Positions 34,401 to 44,358 of a stretch of DNA of 64,000 bases are shown one piece after another. The stretch is taken from NCBI RefSeq assembly GCF_901709675.1, contig NC_051088.1, positions 12,441,693-12,505,692 of the forward strand. Direction: 5' to 3'. A program made the position numbers and the translations under genes. Under the pieces are notes generated by a model. That model was given only the letters and a program-made list of their open reading frames with translations, had not been told where the DNA came from and did not search any database. The DNA is from Syngnathus acus. Lineage: Eukaryota; Chordata; Actinopteri; Syngnathiformes; Syngnathidae. Position 1 is the first letter of the stretch. Every line of letters starts with the position of its first letter.

Positions 34401-36353
34401 TGAAGACAAGGCTATTTGCTGGTTAAATCTTGGGAAAGTGTCCTTGAATATTACATGGTTGAAGTCACTTGCAAAATTGTCACAAGCTCTGGGTGTCTAG
34501 ATTGTATGATGCTAATGGTCATGTAGCTGCCGTAGCACCTCGTTAGCATTATTTAGCAAAATTTCTTATGGAGCATAATGGAATCATGGAGGTAGAGCAT
34601 TGATGACTGTTTTCCAGCATCAAGAAATTTGGTCGCGCCACTAAAGTTATGACAGCCTTGTCTTCCAATCAGGCCTTGTCTTCCAATCAGGATATGTTTG
34701 AGGTTGTGGAACACATGACATGAGCTTTACCTGCATTGCAGTTTTTGCATGGGAAGCAAATTTTGAGCCCAGTCGGGCTATCCATGTAGGTTCCGGTCAC
34801 GCACGGCCGGCATGATGTGCTGCCGCGTTCGGTGCAGTCGCTCCTAACGTAACTTCCTGTTGCAAAGAACAGATGCATAGATGTCCACAAGGATAGAAAA
34901 ACAAAATCACATCACAAGACATTCATTGGAGTACCGTATTTTTCGCACCAAAATGCGCACTGGATTATAAGGCGCACCCGCATTGACTTTTTTATTTTAG
35001 AAATGATTTCATATATAGGGCGCACCGGATTAAAAGGCGCATAAAATAGAAGCTATACTGCAACAAACTGAGGTTGACTAGGGTTGCGGTATGCATCCAC
35101 TAGCCAATAACCAATGAGCCCTCTGTAAACAATCGCGTTTCTCAAACTATCTCCTATAAAATGATCGGAACTGACTAAAGTTCGATCTAACACATTGGTT
35201 CTGCTTACCTGTGTTTCCCTTCCATGGTCGATCTGTAAATTTACTCGAAACATTAACGGAGCAGCCTATTTTGACATGAAATAACCTCGTGGGTATAGCA
35301 GCTATCATTATAGCATTAGCCACCCGCAAACTCCCATGAGCCTCAGCTCGCAGACTCCCATGAGCTTCAGCAAAGTGTCGTGGCAGCCCCCTGTAAACAA
35401 TCGCATTTCTCAAACTCTCTCCCATAAAAGTGATCGGAACCGACTAAAGACTGATTTAACACATTGGTGCTGCTTATTTATGATTCCGTTGGATATTGAT
35501 CCGTAAACGTACTCAAAAACATTAACGGAACAGCCTATTTTGAAATGAAATAGCTTCGCGGGTACAACAGCTATTCAGTGACGCCCCCTGACCACGGTTG
35601 CCATAATGCTGGGAAGCGATGCAACCTTGTAATTTACTAGTCGTACTAAACATTTTGACAGAGCGCTGTGTACAACCAGTATGGATCAACAAATTCATCA
35701 ATTGATCCATATATAAGGCGCTCTGCATTATAAGTGTTTTTTTGAGTAAATTTTAAGTTTTTAAGTGCGCCTAATAGTGTGGAAAATACGGTATTTATTT
35801 TGTGCAGCAAAGATCACTCAAATCTTGAAGCTGCTGAGCATGCAGCTTTGTTTAAAAGGCAAAGTTTTTTTTACTCACAATTTGTAGAAAACCTTCATAC
35901 ATCTCTTTAGGTTACTTCAATCATCTTGGAGCTAACTCAAAATTGATATTTGATTTGATAGAACTTTATTCATCCGTCAGTGGGGAAATTCACTTGTCAC
36001 AGCAGCGCATATGAGTGCAAGAATAATACGAGTGCAAGAATAAAGCAAGTGCCAACATTTCAAAAAAAGGGTAAATAACAGACAAGGACAAACACAAGTG
36101 CCGCTAGTCGAGACGAAACACATTAATTGTATCAGGTGCCACGCATGTTGTAAAGTCTGACAGCAGAGGGAATGAAGGACCTGCGGAACCGTTCCTTCCT
36201 ACACCGAGGGTGCAAAGGTCTGCCGCGAAAGGAGCTGCTAAAGGTTTTTGCCTTACCAATTGGACACTTTGGACAACATAACTGGTCATTGAGCGGATAT
36301 TGGGTTTGATGACATTTGAGTGCATGACATCTGAAGACAAAGACCAGGCTGAT
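28345..36353 (-). CDS. tnfrsf14: TNF receptor superfamily member, HVEM-like (5' exon not found)
   Basis: Type I membrane receptor; mammalian HVEM binds LIGHT and BTLA/CD160 to tune lymphocyte responses. Exons on the minus strand: 36353 (or 36330)-36257, 34856-34731, 29395-29240, 28996-28909, 28828-28665 and 28442-28345. All junctions are in phase. The order is a signal-peptide end, cysteine-rich domains (KCHQTQYPLNDQLCCPKCP; CTERGSTSCRPC with GTYMDSPTGL; CTRELDAVCQ; GTPFSDTVCNDC), a membrane span VGSIVIILVDLIVVVTG, basic TRK, and a short tail ending in TGA. GTYMDSPTGLKIC and CCPKCP match HVEM/CD40-type receptors. HVEM is preferred because human TNFRSF14 lies near PRKCZ. The last exon is the least certain, and the initiator exon should lie upstream of 36353. 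Confidence 0.78.
28665..28828 (-). CDS. tnfrsf14: tnfrsf14-like exon, transmembrane segment
   Basis: The exon finishes the last cysteine-rich domain (CDSQRF...AEC), then spans the membrane with about 22 hydrophobic residues (VGSIVIILVDLIVVV onward) and a basic stop-transfer RK. The donor is GTAAGT. Confidence 0.88.
28909..28996 (-). CDS. tnfrsf14: tnfrsf14-like exon, cysteine-rich domain 4
   Basis: The exon encodes GTPFSDTVCNDCIGETFSNG, which matches the GTxxSDTxCxxCPxGTFS pattern of CD40/HVEM receptors. The donor is GTAAGT. The exon is 88 nt long. Confidence 0.9.
29240..29395 (-). CDS. tnfrsf14: tnfrsf14-like exon, cysteine-rich domain 2-3
   Basis: The exon encodes ECTRELDAVCQPLDGFYC and DCQPGQYISQK. 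It has a TTTAG acceptor. The donor GTTCAT is weak but keeps the phase exactly (156 nt). Confidence 0.85.
30640..31150 (-). pseudogene. Unidentified coding-like stretch, frame-broken
   Basis: On the minus strand a frame opens with ATG at 31150 (MATGTPPRLSQTLQRC) and reads until a stop near 30985. A second frame running to about 30640 carries an uninterrupted, charged, non-repetitive sequence including LLEEEEKEPDAKVVCELSPL and ITDPYMNPPDARKVLWKW. The composition looks protein-like rather than random, but I do not recognise the family. It lies inside a tnfrsf14-like intron on the same strand, without clear splice sites. It could be a processed pseudogene with a frameshift, or an unrecognised gene. 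Confidence 0.35.
31843..32127 (+). pseudogene. N-terminal fragment of a ZBED5/FAM200-like hAT transposase
   Basis: The 94 codons start MSKKQRSLESFFGKGKT and run through a damaged BED zinc finger. The second half (CGERLANEAMKPSNLLRHME with the TKH motif) is good. The first Cys pair is reduced to a single Cys by ALRIC where C-x-x-C is expected. A stop follows TKHPAFKDKP, so the catalytic domain is absent. Confidence 0.8.
32318..33323. mobile_element. TA-flanked element with CCGTTTTTTCCGTGTATAAT ends
   Basis: The inverted ends CCGTTTTTTCCGTGTATAAT and ATTATACACGGAAAAAAACGG are flanked by TA (32316-32317, 33324-33325). Inner copies of 'catgtataatacgcaccc' and 'catgtataatgcgcacccc' repeat near both ends. 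It is nested in the hAT element above. The ends are related in style to, but not the same as, the CCGTATTTTCCGCAC family. Confidence 0.8.
33487..33830 (+). repeat. Fish SINE with tRNA-like head, near full length
   Basis: The head GGCGGCACAGTGGAGCACTGGTTAGCAC and the B-box-like GGTTCGATTCC are followed by 'tgtggagtttacatgttctcc' and 'gcaaccagttcagggtgt', and it ends in ATGGATGG. The same family recurs in pieces at 3165, 27700 and 54285. Confidence 0.75.
34111..34380 (+). repeat. (AAGTCA)6 tract with attached dispersed repeat
   Basis: Six exact AAGTCA units (34111-34146) lead into GCTTTATTGTCAATCCCTTC and a following stretch common in fish genomes. No coding potential is seen. Confidence 0.65.
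34731..34856 (-). CDS. tnfrsf14: tnfrsf14-like exon, cysteine-rich domains 1-2
   Basis: The exon encodes CTERGSTSCRPCVTGTYMDS and onward to CFPCKNCNA, the classic CRD spacing. It has an ACAG acceptor and a GTAAAG donor and is 126 nt long, in phase on both sides. Confidence 0.9.
34934..35791. mobile_element. Pogo-like (TA-flanked) element, copy 2, with internal duplication
   Basis: The ends CCGTATTTTTCGCACCAAAA and GTGTGGAAAATACGG are flanked by TA. Sub-terminal 'ggattataaggcgcaccc' repeats are present. A segment of about 175 bp starting near 35120 is repeated near 35389 at a spacing of about 268 bp. It sits in a tnfrsf14-like intron. Confidence 0.8.
35947..36240. repeat. Dispersed repeat next to the first tnfrsf14-like exon
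   Basis: It contains GAACTTTATTCATCCGTCAG, 'gagtgcaagaata' twice, and 'acagcagagggaatgaagga', phrases I associate with old fish mobile elements. I cannot assign the class. It ends only about 17 bases from the receptor exon donor. Confidence 0.45.
36257..36353 (-). CDS. tnfrsf14: tnfrsf14-like exon, signal peptide end and first cysteine-rich domain
   Basis: The exon encodes LKCHQTQYPLNDQLCCPKCPI, with a GTAAGG donor. Two acceptors are possible. CTCTCCATAG before 36353 adds the hydrophobic ISLVFVFRCHA, which looks like the end of a signal peptide. TGTCTTCAG before 36330 does not. Confidence 0.75.
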
Positions 36354-39300
36354 CTATGGAGAGACAACAGGATGCGTATTATAGCTGGAATAATAAAGAG
36401 AAAGTGCAAAAATTGCCATTTTTACACCCACTATACACAGATCAGACACCCACAATTGTTTTGTTGCTTTTCTTTTTTTTTTATCTTACTGTCTACTGAC
36501 AGAATGGACTCTCAGAGTTCGGCAATACTGCTTGACCAACCTTAACCCTTCATTTCTGACTAGAATTAAATAAGAAATGATGGAAACAGAAATATTTAGT
36601 GACATCAAAAACTTCTAAATGTCATTCATGCAACGGAAACTGTGGGCCTGGAGCCATGTCGAAGCTCAACTCGAGCTTTGCAGACTAGAATTGCTGCACG
36701 GCACAATCTAATGAAATATAATAATCTAATGAACTATATAAAATAGGCTGTGCCGATAATTCCGTCTTTCTGAATGTAATAATGCCCAATTTTGAGCAGA
36801 TGAAGGACATGGATTACTGAAGCCATGTCCTGCGGTCTGATGACATCATCAGCTAGGCGATGCAAAAGTCAACCACTGACAAGAGATTGCATTTGAAGAA
36901 AGAAAAGAAAAAAAAAAATAGCCGCTCGCCTCGTCTCAATGCCCCCACTCGTTTCAAATGTGAAATAGTAGAGCAATCCATTCCATCCCCGTCTCAACAA
37001 TACCAAGTACCTAGAACCAGTGCGCTGTCCAGTCACACAAGGTGTGGCCATGCGTGGGCAGTGTCTTGTCTCTTGTGTAATCTGAGGAGAATTGGCCCCA
37101 TTCGCACACAGCATTTACGTCCGCACAAATTTACCAATTTTTTTTCAAAAGTCTGCATACAAAATTTTGATGATTCATCAATAAGTTTTACTCATATTTG
37201 TTCTTACTGTGTGAACAGATTTAACACCTCGTCAGACCATGCGTATGCAAGAATAATGATCACCACCCGTACAAAAAAAACATCTTTTACCCCAATTGCA
37301 CAATCTATTGACTTTGTTGTTATTGCTCTACTGCTGTATTTAAATATTAATAATGTATATTCATTTGTGGTTTCATTTACTGTTTTCACAGTCTTTGTGG
37401 TTGTCCCATTGTTAGATGTAAGGCGCGACATGAAACTACATTTATCAAAAGCCAAATGCTTATCCATAATGATAATAATCGAAGCTGCTAGTTATTATTA
37501 ATATTTTAAAAAAGGAACAAATACAAAATTATATGTAGGTGACAGATGAATGTCAACAATTTTACCAGCGTTCCATTCACATATGACAGCAATTTGTGGA
37601 GTGAGATCAGGTGGTTTCCCTCATTTTTCCAATATCCTTTCATTTGTATCTACCTTCATATCAAGCTACTGTTTCGGCACCTGAGCCACAGTGCAGACAT
37701 AGGCATAGTCATGAGAAGAAAATTGTCAGGAGTTATTGTGACCTGACCTTTTGTGCAGACGATGAACATAACATGTTTACCAGTCAATGAGGACCAATGA
37801 TTCGACAAGATCAGGTTTGAAAATGAAGCCAAAGATACACGAGGGGTGTCCCAAACGTTTGTGCCCTGAACAAGAGGCTGATCTTATGTTTCAATATAAT
37901 ACCCCTGGAGTTCAATGCATCTGTTCCTTGCCTCAGCTGCAGAAGTCCATTCTAGAACCAGGTTTGATTACACATCACGTCAGAGCAATATTTTGACATC
38001 AGTAGAAGGGGCTTTAGCATATTTAGAGGTCACCACTGTACTGTATAAACAATGAGAGTCAATGAAATGAGGAAAAGTACACTTGCAGTTGTTTTTGTGT
38101 AATCTTTCAACTTATCCAATCAAAACAGCCCATGTGTTCAAATCAATCATTGATAAAGGATAGAAAAGCTTGATACTAATATGAATTAGTCAGTTTGTTT
38201 TACCAGCACACGATGTAAGCTCAGTTTCTTTGCCAACACCATTCTGCTTCGGATGCTTTCTCCAAGTTGAAAATGTTAAATGATTTCAAATCAGATGGAT
38301 CTGGAAAATAAGAAAACATTTTAAAAGTTAATAAAAGTCCCTTTTCATACCTCCGAGAAGTGAAATTGCATTAGAATCCACAGAAGACTGGCAAACTGGT
38401 GGTAACTGGAATTCAAAAGTATTTCTTTTTGAAATGCTACATTAGCTCTTATTTAAGCTTCCCATTTGCAGAACTGGAATGGTTGGAGTGATAATGAGGA
38501 ACTGTTTTCAAATGTGCATTGGGAAATTTCTTAAGGTAGTTACATGTGCAAACGCATTTTCAATACAACATCTGTATATACTTATTTTTTAAACAAAGGC
38601 ATAGATGTTCAGAGAACTATACCATTATGTATTTCTAGACATTTATTTTGAAACTCGCCTTCTCACTCGCAGGACAACATGCCGCGCCGCGCCTCCCCCC
38701 CCCCCCCCCCCCCCCCCCCCTTTGGTCGCACACGCACGCCGTCAAATGGGGCAATCCAACTCACGGTGCCTGTACACAAGAGAAGGATGTACCACTCCTG
38801 CACAACATTCTTCCTGAATAGATTGACATCACAATGACTTCAAATCTGCTCATCCACCCATTATACTGGCGTCCTCCCAGAAAACTTTTCATTACACGCG
38901 CTTACGCTTATTTGAACACACGCAGAAGACAACGGTGAGTGACTCTTCTTCATATACTTACAATGAGTCTTTATCAAAACGACTGGATATGATTTCATTT
39001 TGTGCAACTTTTGTCCTTTTCTCCAAAGGTTTTTTTTTTCTCGTGTCTCCGAGTGGACTCGTGTTTCTTAGCCGTGAAGAGTAACTTGCACGTTCAACTT
39101 GCTAAAGCTCATTTCTGCAGCCATTCTATGATTTACTGACTGTACAGAAAACGACCGTATCAACAGAACAGTGGAGAAATGTATTTAGTATAAAGCATCG
39201 TTTTATTAGAAATATGCGTGTCTCAAGTCTTGACTTAAATTATCACCAAAAAGCAACGATATAATTACGTGAGCTCTTTAATTATATTGCGCTGTCATTT

Positions 39301-39880
39301 TAAAGCAAATTGATAAATGCAACAATATTAATTTGCTTTGAAAATACCGGAGTAATCAAATGGTTGGATAAATGATGATCACAATTTTGTAATATATACT
39401 CCTTGTAGCATGTAATGGTACCCAAAAAGAGGAGTTTCTTTGCATCGAGGTTTATGCAGAGCTCAAGTAATTATATCGTTTGTTTTTTGGTGTTCCGTCT
39501 TGTACGACTGGTCTTTGAATGCACCCCGCTTCAACGGCAGAACGCGAATGAACTTAAAGACATCAAATGAGAATAATCCTTTCTAAAGATTAAAATTGAC
39601 AAACGCAACCGTGAGTTCTTCATGTTTTTATTGAAAACAACACCGTACGTCATCGGTTTTTCGCTTTCTAGCGCCAGTGGGAACAAGATCACGGGGGAAC
39701 CAAATCGAGCACAACAGCTGAAAACACCAGAAGAAAATAGCTTTCACTGCATACTTCTTCAGGCAAGCTAGTAAATGAAATACGTCAAATCGAACACACT
39801 AGTATGGGGAGTAACTTACTTGTTTTTCATCGAGATATTTTGTCAGGCCTCATATTTCGGTTTCGTTCTGATTTGAATCT
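36354..39880. other. No gene recognised between tnfrsf14-like exon and hAT cluster
   Basis: The stretch should hold the missing first exon of the receptor, but I could not find a convincing signal peptide plus donor. A 213-codon plus-strand frame at 36860-37501 has low-complexity ends and no motif. A 26-C homopolymer lies at 38695-38720. Confidence 0.5.
38695..38720. repeat. Poly-C tract, 26 bases
   Basis: An uninterrupted run of 26 C, in a GC-rich patch (GCCGCGCCGCGCC) within AT-rich DNA. The true length may vary between assemblies. Confidence 0.9.
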
Positions 39881-39889
39881 CGTGTTGGC

Positions 39890-40795
39890 TCGTGAGTGAA
39901 CGATCCGTTCAGAATGAACGGTTCTTTTAAGTGAACGAATCACTTTAGAAACCTTTCAACCTTTTATTCAAACACAAACACATTCGATATATAAGAACAC
40001 CATCAACTACAAGCCAACAAAAAAGAAATTAAAACATCAATGTCGGCATAAAGTGTGTCGGCTGGCAATGGCATAGCGGCAATGCAGAGGCGTAGCCAGG
40101 AATTTTTCCAGTAGGGGCGCACGCCCACAGGAAAAAAAATCGAACATCACCCACGCCGTTCGCTAAAACAACATCCGGGTCCGGGAGGCAAACGGTGAAT
40201 GGATAACATCGCGCACATAGAATAGCGCAAGCACATTCGCGCAAGACCGAAAGAAAAAAACGGCTTTTTTTTTTTTTTTTTTCTTTTTCAACCGGGGCAC
40301 AGGGAGTCCTAACCGGGGCGCCGCCCCGGCTCGTCCCGGCTTGGCTACGCCTCTGCGGCAATGCTGTCTGTCACTCACTCGTGAATCTTCACGAACGACC
40401 AATCAGCAGCGCCAGCGAGCGATAGATGGAGGAGGGACTTTACGAGTCAGTGTCGTAATTTCCCGTTTATGAACGAGTCAGTGACGCAATTTCCCGGTCA
40501 CGACCGGGTGAGAGACTGTTGCCAACGGATCAGTGTGTAAGTGTTGTAATGTGTTAATTACCCGAGCCAATTATTATTATATATAATAATTTGGCGGGGT
40601 TGTGTGGTTGTATTGTTTGATGTGTATGGGTTGTTTCCACTGGATGTAAAAAAAAAAAAAAAAAAAAAACGTATCAGTGTGAGTGGGGGGGTAGAATTGG
40701 GGGGATTCATTGAACGATTCGTTTGAACGACTCTTTTGGGTGAACTGATTCTACAGATTCAGTTCACCTAAAAGAACTGGAATGCACATCACTAA
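39890..40795. mobile_element. Non-autonomous element with GTTCAnnnGAAC-rich ends, host to a nested MITE
   Basis: The ends are rich in 'gaacgattc', 'agtgaacgaatcact' and 'ttcacctaaaagaactggaa' motifs, and it closes with GAATGCACATCACT, typical of a fish hAT-like family. The exact left border is unclear. It contains a separate hAT MITE (40085-40355) and poly-A and poly-T tracts. Confidence 0.5.
40085..40355. mobile_element. hAT MITE with perfect 8-bp target duplication
   Basis: Inverted ends CAGAGGCGTAGCCAGG and TTGGCTACGCCTCTG enclose 271 bp with no coding capacity. CGGCAATG is duplicated exactly at 40077-40084 and 40356-40363. Confidence 0.92.
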
Positions 40796-42705
40796 ACTGT
40801 GTCACTTCACAAGAACAGCCTTAACCGGACAAGATGGGTCTACTCTAAAAAGACCCGGCTGAGTTTATATTTTATATATCTTTGCAACAAATTAATTCCA
40901 CGGGTTGGTACTCAAGGAATTCCTCAATTAACTAGTTTTTGACGACTCTACATCCTTATTTTCATTTTTACTTTTTAAAGAAAAAACGTTTTTGGAGCCG
41001 TGTCTGTTTTCAATATCGGGCATAATAATACGTACTTGAATGTGGCTGCTGAACTGCAAAATGTGGCTAAGTCGATGGAAAATGGGTATTTAAATATATA
41101 TTTGACACAGGCATAAATTTTAAGGCTGTCAATGTCATGACTATGCCGTATATACTTAGGTGTCAAGTTCCATTTGTTTTACTTTGAAAGCGCCGTCTTC
41201 CAGTTCCTGCCACTCCCGGGTTATAAATGTGCAATTCTAAAAGATTTGAATCCAGAAAAAACATATCCCAATTTGAAAAAACAAGAGTTGAATCTGAAAA
41301 AAAAAAATGTGAATCTGAAAATATAAAACATGCAACGGAAAAAAAGACCTCAAATCTTGAAAAATAAATTGAGGTGAAACCTGAAAATACCTAGTTTATT
41401 CCAAAAAATTACCAAGGCCAAGCAAAACCATTTTCAACTCGAAACAACTTTCAGACAAGTGTTTTTATTTGGAATGCATTGTTTTATTTTTCAAGTTTTA
41501 AGCTCAGCACGTTTATTTTCAGATTCAAGTTTTATTTTTTCAAGTACGAGTTTTGTTTTTTCAAGTACAAAACATTTGACCACAATCTACCTCCATATTT
41601 TTTTTTAAGAAAAAAAATGTACAACCTCCGAATCTCTTTGTCCTATCACGTGCCCACACAAATACGTGTTGATAATTCTCGAAAAGTAAAACAGAACACA
41701 ACTGGTATATTAAAGTAATCTTGTTTTGTCTCATTAATTTGAATTTAGTTATCGAGCATTGTCTTCTTTTTAATGGAGACATACTAAATATAAATCATGC
41801 TGTATTGAAAATAAACAAGTCCATAAATCATTAAATAAAACAAAAAAAGAATAAACAATGAGTTTTAATCTAGTTTTGGTTATAAGCAAGTATGTATTCA
41901 GTGACTCAACACTGTGTTAATATAGTGAAGGCTTGGTCTTTATTTTCTATTGTAATATCTCCATATGCACAATGGAGAAATTTTGTAAATGATGCATAAT
42001 TGTAATCTTGAAACCTTCATCATGAAACCTTCATGAAAACTTGTATAATTTTTTTTTTAGTTGAGTACAAAACTTCATATGCTTCTGATTTACCTTTGCT
42101 TCTTTCCTCGTTTCCCGAGCAGGTTAACCTGATATGTTGGCGATCTGCAAACCTCTGAATCATTTCTGTGTATTTTCTTGTACTCTAGTAAAACTGTGCA
42201 ACCTCTGAACATTTATAAGCAATCTTGTTTATTGATTTCTATGGATATAGTGTATGGATATACAAACACAAAGCAAACATTGCTTTAAAGTGAATCCTTC
42301 CAATGTGAAAGACAACCGGTGCATAACGCACATCTTAAGCTTTACATTTAACTACTGGTAGATGTGTGATAAAAAAAAACATTTTGAATAAAAAAGCAAT
42401 TAGCGTACATTTCATGAGTAATGTGATTATAATACATCATATAAATTCTATGATTTTACTCCTTACATATATTAAGAAACTTATAAATAACACTGCTAAT
42501 ACTATAGTACCATGAGCCTTGTTTTGACTGCTGTAAAAAGACAGTGTCACACTATTAAAGTCTGAAAGTTCCCAATCCTGCTTGGTAAATAAGAAGACAA
42601 AAAAAAAAGCTCACACTTCCGGCATTGATGTCATAGCAAGAAATCAAGAATTTCTGTGAGGTCAGACAGTTTACCGTGTTTTACCAGAAACCAACTAGGA
42701 TTGAT
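40796..42705. other. AT-rich intergenic DNA upstream (left) of dnase1l1 3' end
   Basis: I see no gene. TTTATT at 42228-42233 (AATAAA on the minus strand) may be the dnase1l1 polyadenylation signal. Runs of 'caagttttattttttcaag' are simple-sequence-like. Confidence 0.5.
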
Positions 42706-44356
42706 TTACCTGCTGATGAATAGAAGAAGTGAGATAATGAAGATGCTAAAGGACACTTTTGATGCGCAATTCTTCAGGAGGACCTCAATGGGGTAATGGT
42801 CACTCACCTTGAGTGCCTGAGTTGGAAAGAAAAACCACTGAACAAGTACAACATTTGTTGACCAGTGTAATCTTCTCGTTTGACTCAAATTTGTAGATTG
42901 TACTGTATTATGAGTGAAAAATTCACATTCAATTTAAAAACGCAAAACCGGTTGGTTACCTCATCTTCTGAGAGACGATATTCCATTTGAAAGTTAAATG
43001 GCTTTGCTGAAAAGGGTACAACCGCCTTGGCAAACGCTTCACCGTGCACAACCATTCTGAGGAGGCACAAAGGAAAGGAACGCAATTAATTACCATCATT
43101 TCATTAAAACGTGATAATTTGCATATACACTTGTAGTACCTGTCATAGGCGCAGGATGTGCTCTCTCGAACGGTGGTGTCAGTCTTCTCCGGCATCAACC
43201 ACGACAGACTCTTGTCTTGGAACAAGCGTAATTTCCCGCGACTCCTCTTGGAAAGGTAGGCACAATCGGCATTGAAGTCCCCAAGAAGCATTATATTCTG
43301 TTAAATGCAGAAAATTATGGATGGATGGACGAATAAATGGGTGAAAGTGACCACTTACCTCAGTTTTCCACATCCTCCTCACATGTTGCAAAACATCATA
43401 AAGTGCATCAAGCTCCCTTGAGACGTTAGCCGGACTGGTGTGTTGCGGGATGAGGACAAACTCCTTGATCGCTGAAGACACAAGTGGTGTAAGAAAACAG
43501 ACACGTATTTTTCAGATGATTTTTTATTTTTTTTTCCTGGAGGCAGACCTGTCTTTGGAGCTTTGAAGCGGACCACAAACGGCTCTCTGGAGAAGGCATC
43601 AACATCTCCTGGCCTAGTGTCAGGGTACTGATACTGGCCCGTCACTGACACTGTATCAGCCCTGCACACATAGCACTTGTGTGACATTTGGTACATTACA
43701 CTCAGCTGTATAAATAATGTGTTATTTGTACTGTGTGTGTTGCTCACCTGTAGACAAACACATACTGCTCCTGGTATGTTTCAGACCGGCCCAACCTCTC
43801 ACTCGCCACGGCTTTATACGCATGATTACGGTCATAGCTGAAAACAGGGTCGAAATGTTGATCCAAATATCTGTGTGTATGCATAGGTGTGTGTGTAATG
43901 ATTCAATCACTTGTTAATATGCTCGAGCAACTGGGGCAAAGCTTTTTCTTTGCTGTCTCTCACTTCCTGAAGCAGACTCACATCGCACCGCGTTAGGATC
44001 TGCAAGAGGTGGTCAAAGAAATAATTGCCTTGAAGCAACACCCAGATATTACAGATATGGATAATAAGCACTTTAATCAGATGTTAAAAGCGCCTTAGAC
44101 CATGACAAGGGCACCAAAGGTCAATGTCAATCTAAAAGGCGCCAGACTGTTCAAAACTATGAAAGTCAGTGAAAGTGTAATGTGAAGCCCATGCATGCTT
44201 TACCTTAGCATACATCTGCATGACATCCTGTTTCTTGGTTTTGGATTCCCCAAAATGTTGAAGGTTGAAGGCACAGATTCTGAAATCTGAAGCGCCCTGA
44301 ACACCACACACCTTAATACAAGGAAGCAGGAGGAGAAAGAAGTGCCGCATTGTCAT
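42706..44356 (-). CDS. dnase1l1: Deoxyribonuclease I-like 1, eight coding exons
   Basis: Secreted or membrane-anchored Ca/Mg-dependent endonuclease. Exons: 44356-44204, 43999-43911, 43837-43748, 43661-43549, 43471-43359, 43297-43140, 43056-42960 and 42816-42706. They total 924 nt = 307 residues plus TAA, the family's usual length. All junctions are in phase with GT-AG introns. A signal peptide (MRHFFLLLLPCIKVCGVQG) is followed by ICAFNLQHFGESK. DNase I active-site motifs are present: LLQEVRD (Glu), LIPQHTSP (His), LLGDFNADC (Asp) and KVSDHYPIEV (His). The C-terminus ends in SFSIFIISLLLFIS, a hydrophobic tail like the GPI-anchoring tail of DNASE1L1. Being near rpl10, as in human Xq28, supports dnase1l1 over dnase1l3. 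An acceptor two bases before the ATG implies an upstream non-coding exon, perhaps ending at 45355. Confidence 0.92.
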
Positions 44357-44358
44357 CG

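Noticed and set aside
36860-37501. 213-codon plus-strand open frame
   Set aside because: Lysine-rich low-complexity start, hydrophobic AT-rich end, overlapping frames on the other strand and no family motif or splice context. Likely chance.
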